A DNA stretch of 11,200 nucleotides from Limnoglobus sp043757025 (GTDB lineage: Bacteria > Planctomycetota > Planctomycetia > Gemmatales > Gemmataceae). Positions 1 to 5,396 of the stretch are shown here, piece after piece; positions within the stretch are counted from its first letter, which is position 1, and each line of letters starts with the position of its first letter. The DNA lies in contig JAYVQG010000041.1 of the NCBI GenBank assembly GCA_043757025.1, positions 1 through 11,200 on the forward strand, written 5' to 3'. The notes below the pieces were generated by a model that was given only the letters and a program-made list of their open reading frames with translations, did no database searches and was not told the DNA's origin. The translations under genes and the position numbers were made by a program.

Positions 1-90
1 TCGCCACCGCCCGAAACCCCACGCTACTCGCGCCCCCCGCGAGCCCGCAAACGTACGCACCTGCTACCCAAAACTACCGCGATTTGAACC

Positions 91-888
91 ATGCCAAAAA
101 TGGCGGTCGCCACGCCGCCGGCAAACGTGCTGCGCACGGTGAAGTACGATGCTCCCGTCGGTAAACTGTCCGCCTACTTGAGTTTGGATCCGAAAGACGG
201 CAAAAAGCATCCGGCTATGATTTGGATCACAGGTGGCGATTGCAACTCCATCGACGAAGGATGCTGGCAGGAAGGCCCGCCCAATAACGAACAATCCGCG
301 AGCGCTTATCGCAAAGCAGGAATGATCGTGATGTTCCCGTCCTTACGTGGCGGGAACGATAATCCTGGCACGAAGGAAAGCTTTCTCGGCGAAGTGGACG
401 ACGTGATCGCCGCACGCGAATACCTCAGCAAACAAGACTTCGTCGATCCCAATCGGATCTATTTGGGCGGCCACAGCACCGGTGGCACGCTCGCGCTATT
501 GGTCGCCGAATGCTCCGACCGTTTCCGTGCGGTGTTTTCGTTCGGACCGGCACACGATGTCGGCGGTTACGACCCAAAGTTTCTCACATTCAATTCGAGA
601 AACATGACCGAGGTCATTTTGCGATCCCCCGGAACGTGGCTTGCCTCCATCAAAAACCCGACGTTCGCGATCGAAGGCGACGATGGCGGAAATATGGAAT
701 CGCTCGAATTCATGGCCAAGCAACCGACCAACCCGAACGCACACTTTCTGACAATTCACGGTGGCAGTCACATGAACATTCTCGCTACGACAAATCGCAC
801 GATCGCAGGTAAAATCGCGCGCGACACGGGGCCGACCTGCAATATAACGATTACCGATGACGAAGTGAGAAATTCATATGCGAAGTGA
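91..888 (+). CDS. alpha/beta hydrolase (S9 / dienelactone-hydrolase type)
   Basis: A 265-residue alpha/beta-hydrolase. The nucleophile elbow GGHSTGG lies at residues 126-132, making Ser129 the likely nucleophile. An acid follows at EGDD (Asp197/198), and the catalytic His is probably His227 in GGSH. The segments KHPAMIWITGG (about 39-49) and FPSLRGG (82-88) match the first core strand and oxyanion region of prolyl-oligopeptidase/dienelactone-hydrolase-like enzymes, and EVDDVIAAREYL (101-112) is typical of planctomycete members. The substrate cannot be told; ester or peptide hydrolysis is the family role. The start is doubtful. An in-frame TGA lies at 85-87, the ATG at 91 has no Shine-Dalgarno sequence, and the protein begins directly at the segment (ATPPANV, residues 7-13) that in relatives, as I remember them, follows a longer N-terminus. 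Another frame is open from the window edge to base 164, so a frameshifted or longer gene is possible. No signal peptide is visible. The hydrolase assignment is firm; the N-terminus is not. Confidence 0.85.
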   Translation: MPKMAVATPPANVLRTVKYDAPVGKLSAYLSLDPKDGKKHPAMIWITGGDCNSIDEGCWQEGPPNNEQSASAYRKAGMIVMFPSLRGGNDNPGTKESFLGEVDDVIAAREYLSKQDFVDPNRIYLGGHSTGGTLALLVAECSDRFRAVFSFGPAHDVGGYDPKFLTFNSRNMTEVILRSPGTWLASIKNPTFAIEGDDGGNMESLEFMAKQPTNPNAHFLTIHGGSHMNILATTNRTIAGKIARDTGPTCNITITDDEVRNSYAK

Positions 889-1008
889 TTTCATAAATGT
901 GTTCGTAATGAATGACCGTTGTGGCTTATCGCGTCGTGCCGCTCGCCGGGAACAGAATTTTCGCCCAGTGTACCGAACGCAAAACGCCGATGCAATCGGC
1001 AAACCCCA
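889..1008. other. intergenic stretch before repeat E1, with a small hairpin
   Basis: No gene is seen here. The only structure is a perfect 6-bp stem with a 3-nt loop: GCCGAT at 986-991 and ATCGGC at 995-1000. It is not followed by a T-run, so it is a poor intrinsic terminator. The left end of repeat E1 begins just after it. Confidence 0.4.
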
Positions 1009-1350
1009 CGATTCCACGAAGTCAATAAGCTTTTGACGATATGACGTAAGCCGGAATTCACGATGTGCGCAGAGTGACCCAAAAGTGTCGCCAAATGACG
1101 TGAAAATGTCGCATCCGGTCGATTTCGGTTCCATATTGGTCGATTTTTGGTCGCATCCGGTCGATTTTTAAACGGTATTTTCGGCTGGCGCAGAATCGAT
1201 GCCATTTCTGCAACCCAATGCAATCGTGAAAGATACGGCAAAATACCTCGAAACAGATCAGCGATTTGCGATCAAAAAGTGGCATTTTGAGACACAAAAA
1301 CACCCGAAAACACTGTTTTGGCGTGTTCGCAATTCGGACTTACATCGATT
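1009..1350 (+). repeat. dispersed repeat E1 (342 bp, MITE-like)
   Basis: First of three copies of one element. The left arm starts with CGATTCC (1009-1015) and carries the end motif GACGTAAG at 1043-1050. The tandem units follow at 1096-1168, then a diverged centre with a perfect stem GCAGAA (1190-1195) / TTCTGC (1206-1211). The 81-bp conserved right arm (1270-1350) includes the inverted motif GACTTACATC at 1337-1346. The offset from the left edge to the motif (34 bp) and to the first tandem unit (87 bp) is identical to the other two copies. It lies between the hydrolase and dipeptidase genes, 123 bp upstream of the dipeptidase start. No transposase-like ORF lies inside. The + orientation is an arbitrary convention shared with E2. 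Confidence 0.85.
1096..1168 (+). repeat. 21-bp tandem units inside E1
   Basis: The core GGTCGATTT recurs at 1117, 1138 and 1159, exactly 21 bp apart, with spacers of the type TGGTCGCATCC. The stretch 1096-1116 fills the place of a first unit but only its second half (GTCGCATCC) still matches, so this copy has three good units and one decayed unit. Confidence 0.85.
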
Positions 1351-1385
1351 ATGAAAGCAAGATTTCGGCGTTTGGCCACGTCAAG

Positions 1386-1417
1386 TTGACCCGGCCTGCC
1401 TATCGCTTGACCCCGCC
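1386..1417. promoter_or_regulatory. direct repeat upstream of the dipeptidase operon
   Basis: TTGACCC occurs at 1386 and again at 1407, 21 bp (two helical turns) apart, each followed by a GC-rich GCC. It sits 57-88 bp upstream of the dipeptidase GTG. It could be part of a promoter or an operator, but no well-spaced -10 hexamer can be paired with either copy, so this is only a possibility. Confidence 0.2.
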
Positions 1418-1462
1418 GTATCATTAGCCGAAAATGCGTCGTCCCGCCAACCATTTCACCTT

Positions 1463-1467
1463 GGAGA
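1463..1467 (+). promoter_or_regulatory. ribosome binding site deciding a GTG start
   Basis: GGAGA lies 6 nt before the GTG at 1474. It supports GTG as the true start, because the protein then begins MLIFDAHLDL, placing the HxD metal motif at the usual position near the N-terminus of M19 enzymes. Confidence 0.7.
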
Positions 1468-1473
1468 ATACCC

Positions 1474-2532
1474 GTGCTGATATTCGATGCGCACCTCGAT
1501 CTCGCGATGAATGGCGTCGACTGGAACCGCGATATGCGCATGGCGGTGGCCGACATTCGCGTGCAGGAGAAGCTCCTCGGTTTGACCGATCCCGGTCGGC
1601 AGACGAACACGACGTCGTTCCCCGAACTGAAGCGGGCCGAAGTGAAAATCGGCGTGGCGACGCTGATTGCTCGGCTCGAACAACAGATTAATCACCCGCT
1701 CGGAATGACTTCGCCCGAAGCCTGTTACGCGATGGCGCACGCGCATCTGGCGTACTACCGTGCGATGGAAAAGAGCGGCTACGTGAAGATGCTGCGGACG
1801 CGAGAAGCGTTCCGCGCTCATGCGGATGCCGCATTGAGCGGGGCCGATGTGCCGTTCGGTTTCGTGCTGAGCATGGAGTGCGCCGATGCGGTCCTCGACC
1901 CGGACAACATCCGCGAATGGTTCGACAACGGCCTACGGGCGATCGGCATCACGCATTACGGCGCGAACCGCTACGGCGGTGGCACGCGCTGCGAAGTCGG
2001 GCTGGCGATCGATGCCTTGCCGCTGTTGAAAAACATCGAAGAACTCGGCATCATTCTCGACATGACGCACCTTTCCGATAATGCATTCTGGCAAGTGGCG
2101 GACCGCTTCGGTGGCAAGATTCTCGCGAGTCACCAGAACGCGCGAAAGTTCTGCAACTGGCAGCGTCAGTTCAGCGACGAACAACTGAAATCGGTGTTCC
2201 AACGCGGTGGAGTCGTCGGTATTTCGTTCGATGCGATCATGCTGCAAGAAGGCTGGGTTCGCTGCGTCACGAAGCCGATCGTCACCATCGAACGGGCTGT
2301 CGATAACATCGACCACATGTGCCAACTCGCCGGAAATGCGAAACAGATCGGGATTGGTAGCGATCTCGACGGCGGTTTCGGTTACGATCAAACACCCGCC
2401 GACCTCAACACGATTGCCGACCTGCAAAAAATCCCCGCGATGCTCGAAAAACGCGGCTACCCCGCCGCCGACATCGCGGGCATCATGCACGGGAACTGGA
2501 TCCGCTATTTCGCCGAAAGCCTACCCGCCTAA
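1474..2532 (+). CDS. membrane-dipeptidase family protein (peptidase M19)
   Basis: A 352-residue M19 (renal dipeptidase-like) metallopeptidase, a TIM-barrel amidohydrolase that cleaves dipeptides, including those with D-residues, using two zinc ions. The expected metal ligands are all visible: the HxD motif His7/Asp9 in FDAHLDL, Glu135 in SMEC, His199 in DMTHLSD, His220 in ASHQNAR, and Asp297 in GIGSDLDGG, which is the family's acid near the C-terminus. The length is normal for the family. There is no signal peptide or lipobox, so the protein should be cytoplasmic despite the family name. It starts at GTG with a good Shine-Dalgarno sequence. The next gene, an MFS transporter, begins 5 bp after the stop, which implies one transcript and suggests that the transporter imports the substrate. 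Related members act on beta-lactams or on N-acyl amino acids, so the exact substrate is open. Confidence 0.93.
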   Translation: MLIFDAHLDLAMNGVDWNRDMRMAVADIRVQEKLLGLTDPGRQTNTTSFPELKRAEVKIGVATLIARLEQQINHPLGMTSPEACYAMAHAHLAYYRAMEKSGYVKMLRTREAFRAHADAALSGADVPFGFVLSMECADAVLDPDNIREWFDNGLRAIGITHYGANRYGGGTRCEVGLAIDALPLLKNIEELGIILDMTHLSDNAFWQVADRFGGKILASHQNARKFCNWQRQFSDEQLKSVFQRGGVVGISFDAIMLQEGWVRCVTKPIVTIERAVDNIDHMCQLAGNAKQIGIGSDLDGGFGYDQTPADLNTIADLQKIPAMLEKRGYPAADIAGIMHGNWIRYFAESLPA

Positions 2533-2537
2533 CTTCG

Positions 2538-3827
2538 ATGGGACCGCCGATGATTCCGCAACCTTCGCCGCGACGTTTCGCCATCCTCGGTGTCACGTTC
2601 GTGGCCGCGCTCTGGATGTACATCGACCGCGTTTGCATCTCGACGCTCGCCGTTTCGATCCAGGCCGACCTGCAATTATCGGATCGCAAAAAGGGCATGA
2701 TGCTCGGTGCGTTCTTCCTCACGTATGCACTGTTTCAAGTGCCCGTCGGTTCGCTCGCGGATCGCTTCGGCCAACGCAAAGTCCTCGCGTTGTGCATCCT
2801 CGGTTGGTCGATCGTCACGGCACTGACGGGTTTCGTCGAAGGGTTCATCAGCTTGCTGGTCGTGCGGCTGTTGCTCGGCGTATCCGAAGCCGGTGCGTAC
2901 CCGGCGGCGGCGGGGCTGGTGCGTTCGTGGGCGGCACCGAGCAAATCCGGACGGTATAGCAGCGTCGTTGCACTCGGCGGTCGGATCGGTGCCGCCATCG
3001 CGCCCTATTTGACTGTCACTCTGGCTGCGTTTCTCGCCGGTTCGGTGCTACTTGGGGCCTCTGCAATCGGCACGCCGTCGGGTGTCAACTGGCGTGGCGT
3101 CTTCCTCTTTTACGGCCTTTGTGGGATCGCCGTCGCCGCGATATTCTGGCTCGTCGTAAAGGATCGACCCGATTACGCCGTGAAAGAAGTCGTCGTCGAG
3201 CGGTCGCTCGTTTCTCAGTTCCGAGAACTCGCGAAAAGTCGAAATATGTGGCTATTCGGTGGCGTGCAGTTCGGCACGAACGTCGGTTGGGCCACGCTCG
3301 TCACGCTGCTGCCGACGTATTTGACAGAAGTGTTCAAAGTGAAGAACGAAGAAGTCGGGCAGATGCAATCCGTCACACTGTTTACCGGATGCATCGGCAT
3401 GATCGCGGGGGGTTTCGTCACCGATTACGCCTTCCGAAGGTTCGGCCCGCGTTGGGGGCGTTCGGGGCCGATTGGGTTCGCACTCATCGGCTGCAGCCTC
3501 TGTTGCATGATCGTGCCGAACGTCGTCGAACCGTGGCACGCGGTGATGGCGCTCGGTGCGATGGCGTTATTCGTCGATATCAGCAATCCCTCGACGTGGG
3601 CATTCGCACAAGACGTCGGCGGCAAGAACGTCGGTGCCGCACTCGGCTGGGGCAACATGTGGGGCAACCTCGGCGGAGCATTCTGCCCAATCTTGCTCAC
3701 GGAAGTGAAGATTCACTACGGCTGGAACGCCGTCTTCTTCGTCTGCGCCGCCAGCTTCGCATACGCCTCCGCCCTCGGTTTCATGCTGAATTCGAGCAAA
3801 ACGATCGCGGACGAGGTGGATTCATAA
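2538..3827 (+). CDS. MFS transporter, anion:cation symporter (ACS) type
   Basis: A 429-residue integral membrane protein with about 12 hydrophobic segments. Motif A of the major facilitator superfamily, GSLADRFGQRK, lies at residues 71-81 in the loop between helices 2 and 3, and a second half-motif, VTDYAFRRFG, follows at 294-303. The segments YIDRVCIS (29-36), LLLGVSEAGAYPAA (111-124) and LLPTYLTEVF (257-266) are typical of the ACS family, which carries organic anions such as sugar acids with protons or sodium. The gene follows the M19 dipeptidase by 5 bp and is probably co-transcribed with it, so a peptide-like or N-acylated acid is a plausible cargo (inference). The ATG at 2538 has no clear ribosome site, whereas the ATG at 2550 has GGGA 6 nt upstream (2540-2543). 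The real start may be 2550, shortening the protein by four residues. Confidence 0.92.
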   Translation: MGPPMIPQPSPRRFAILGVTFVAALWMYIDRVCISTLAVSIQADLQLSDRKKGMMLGAFFLTYALFQVPVGSLADRFGQRKVLALCILGWSIVTALTGFVEGFISLLVVRLLLGVSEAGAYPAAAGLVRSWAAPSKSGRYSSVVALGGRIGAAIAPYLTVTLAAFLAGSVLLGASAIGTPSGVNWRGVFLFYGLCGIAVAAIFWLVVKDRPDYAVKEVVVERSLVSQFRELAKSRNMWLFGGVQFGTNVGWATLVTLLPTYLTEVFKVKNEEVGQMQSVTLFTGCIGMIAGGFVTDYAFRRFGPRWGRSGPIGFALIGCSLCCMIVPNVVEPWHAVMALGAMALFVDISNPSTWAFAQDVGGKNVGAALGWGNMWGNLGGAFCPILLTEVKIHYGWNAVFFVCAASFAYASALGFMLNSSKTIADEVDS

Positions 3828-3852
3828 TCCGGCCGAAAACGATGGGTTGTAG

Positions 3853-3881
3853 CCACGGGTGAAACGAAGTGGAACCCGTGG
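3853..3881. terminator. hairpin between convergent genes, possible bidirectional terminator
   Basis: A perfect 8-bp inverted repeat, CCACGGGT (3853-3860) and ACCCGTGG (3874-3881), with a 13-nt loop. It lies 25 bp after the transporter stop and 5 bp from the stop of the convergent DAC-domain gene. There is no T-run. From memory, AGCCACGGGT...ACCCGTGG palindromes are common between genes in planctomycetes, so it may be a dispersed palindromic unit rather than a dedicated terminator. Confidence 0.55.
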
Positions 3882-3886
3882 ACGAG

Positions 3887-4825
3887 CTACTCGTCGTCGT
3901 GCGTTTCGAGTTTTAGCGGTTGCCAGACGTGCGGGCGGTCGAGCGGTTCGATGCGTAGCTTCTCGACGCCGTCCTGAAAGACGCGCGTCGTACCCGACGA
4001 TTGACTCACGCAGAAGGCGATCGCCTTCGTTTTCTTGCTCACAGCAGCGGCGGAAAGATGGCGGCTGCCGAAGCCTTTCGGCAAGTCGATGCCATCGGTC
4101 GGCACATCGAGATACACGCACGCCGCCTCGGCGATGCCGTCGCGATCGATGACGATTGCGCCGTCGAGTTTCGCGATCTCTTTAATTTGCTCGCGAACGT
4201 CGCGGCGACGAATATCGCGCTCTTTTTTGGTGTAACCTCGGAACGGGTTGAAGTTCCGGAACTTCGACATCGTGTGGACTTTGCGAGAATCGCCGACGAC
4301 GATGATCGCCCCGGTCGGGTGCCCTTCGCGACCCTCGCGGCCGATTTCAGTGGCCAATTCGACGACGTATTTCAGCACGTCTTGCGGGACCGATGTGCCG
4401 AGTTTGCGCAAGTCTTGCGAGGTCATTTTCTCGAGGTGTTCGCCGAGGTGGATCACGCTCAGGCTGTCGATCGGTTCGGGGGCATCGTCCATGCTCGCGA
4501 TACCGTTGTAAAGCACGACAACGTGCGCGCCCGGCTTGAGTTGCTCTGCCGTTACGGCTTTCAGCAAAGCATTACTCATCCGTTCTTGCGTCGGCAATGG
4601 ATCGGGGTCGAGGTCGATGACTGTCCAGTTTTCCTTCTCGCGAAGGTGCTTGACGTAGGCCGGATTTTCGGCAGCCACGAACAGCTTGCACCCGAACAAC
4701 TTCTCGGCGACTTCGTCCCAATCGAGCGGCGCTTCCGTGATGAGCAGCACCGCATCCGCAGGCATCCCGCGCACGAGATCGCGTGCAGCCTGAAGTAACG
4801 CGACCGTCTGTTGCGGTAAACTCAT
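3887..4825 (-). CDS. DAC-domain protein, candidate diadenylate cyclase (DacZ-like layout)
   Basis: A 312-residue soluble protein. The C-terminal half carries the diadenylate cyclase (DisA_N/DAC) motifs: HPTGAIIVVGD (about 169-179), the catalytic DGA at 221-223 in LDGAIVIDRDG, and GSRHLSAA (253-260) where the family usually has G[ST]RHRAA. ATP is condensed to the second messenger c-di-AMP at these two motifs in known enzymes. The first 140 or so residues form a separate alpha/beta domain, a layout like the archaeal-type DacZ enzymes (pyruvate-kinase-like domain plus DAC) and unlike DisA (DNA-binding C-terminus) or CdaA (membrane helices). The Leu in RHLSAA replaces an Arg of the common motif, so activity is likely but not certain. 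The frame is open to a Met at 4987, but those 54 extra residues look non-coding and the protein-like sequence begins MSLPQQTVALL at 4825. No strong ribosome site precedes that ATG. It appears monocistronic and converges with the transporter. Confidence 0.8.
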   Translation of the reverse strand: MSLPQQTVALLQAARDLVRGMPADAVLLITEAPLDWDEVAEKLFGCKLFVAAENPAYVKHLREKENWTVIDLDPDPLPTQERMSNALLKAVTAEQLKPGAHVVVLYNGIASMDDAPEPIDSLSVIHLGEHLEKMTSQDLRKLGTSVPQDVLKYVVELATEIGREGREGHPTGAIIVVGDSRKVHTMSKFRNFNPFRGYTKKERDIRRRDVREQIKEIAKLDGAIVIDRDGIAEAACVYLDVPTDGIDLPKGFGSRHLSAAAVSKKTKAIAFCVSQSSGTTRVFQDGVEKLRIEPLDRPHVWQPLKLETHDDE

Positions 4826-5053
4826 GAGATAACGACCGTGTAGTTCCGCGCATCCGAGACATGTTGCTGCAATCCTATACCACACGCCACGGGAATCGAA
4901 CGTCGAGTGATGCTTTTCCGGAAATTGTTTCGTGCGGTAATGCGAATCGCTGGCGAGGGATGCAATCGCTTCTGCGATGATGTGCATATCAATGTGGGTT
5001 TCCCTCGCTGGCGCGACGGGCTAACAGAACCGATCCCGTTTCACCCACCCACG
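4826..5053. other. leader and promoter region of the DAC gene
   Basis: This is the gap between the DAC-domain start and repeat E2. The minus-strand frame is open to 4987, but its translation has no family-like features. A TATAGG hexamer on the minus strand (4874-4879) could be a -10 element, but no matching -35 is visible. No other feature was found. Confidence 0.35.
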
Positions 5054-5396
5054 CGATTCCCGGAAGTCAAACAATCGCAGGCGATTCGACGTAAGTCGAC
5101 ATTTGCATCGTGCACGGATGTACCCAAAAATGTCGCTTCCGGTCGATTTTATGTCGATGTCGGTCGATTTTCGGTCAATGTTGGTCGATTTTCGGGCGAA
5201 TCCGGTCGATTTTTGGTCGGTACTTTCCGCGAGTGTCGAACTGACGACTCTCGACATAACCCACCATAAACGTGAGAGATGCGGCAAACCGACCCGTTCG
5301 GCATCGGCGATTTTCGATCAAAAAGGGGCATTTTGAGACCCAAAAAACCGGAAAAACACGGTTTTGAAGAGTCCGCAATTGTGACTTACGTCGATT
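5054..5396 (+). repeat. dispersed repeat E2 (343 bp, MITE-like)
   Basis: Second copy, same orientation as E1. The left edge is CGATTCC (5054-5060), the end motif GACGTAAGTC is at 5088-5097, the four tandem units at 5141-5213, and the conserved right arm at 5316-5396 with the inverted motif GACTTACGTC at 5383-5392. In the diverged centre, CGAGTGTCG (5230-5238) pairs with CGACTCTCG (5245-5253) as an 8-bp stem with one T-T mismatch and a 6-nt loop. The right end overlaps the last codons of the molybdopterin oxidoreductase, whose TAA stop is part of the end motif. The left end lies about 230 bp upstream of the DAC gene start. Confidence 0.87.
5141..5213 (+). repeat. 21-bp tandem units inside E2
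   Basis: GGTCGATTTT starts at 5141, 5162, 5183 and 5204, a strict 21-bp period. The 11-bp spacers vary (for example ATGTCGATGTC, CGGTCAATGTT). Because 21 is divisible by three, the minus strand reads as a seven-residue repeat of the KSTxxxx type, but no start site or codon evidence supports translation. Confidence 0.9.

Noticed and set aside
1096..1168. CRISPR array
   Set aside because: Units are 21 bp with a 10-bp core and related, non-unique 11-bp spacers; only four units, no cas genes, and the same array recurs in three places.
4826..4987. 54-residue N-terminal extension of the DAC-domain protein
   Set aside because: The residues show no domain, signal or membrane pattern and the family-like sequence starts at the Met at 4825.
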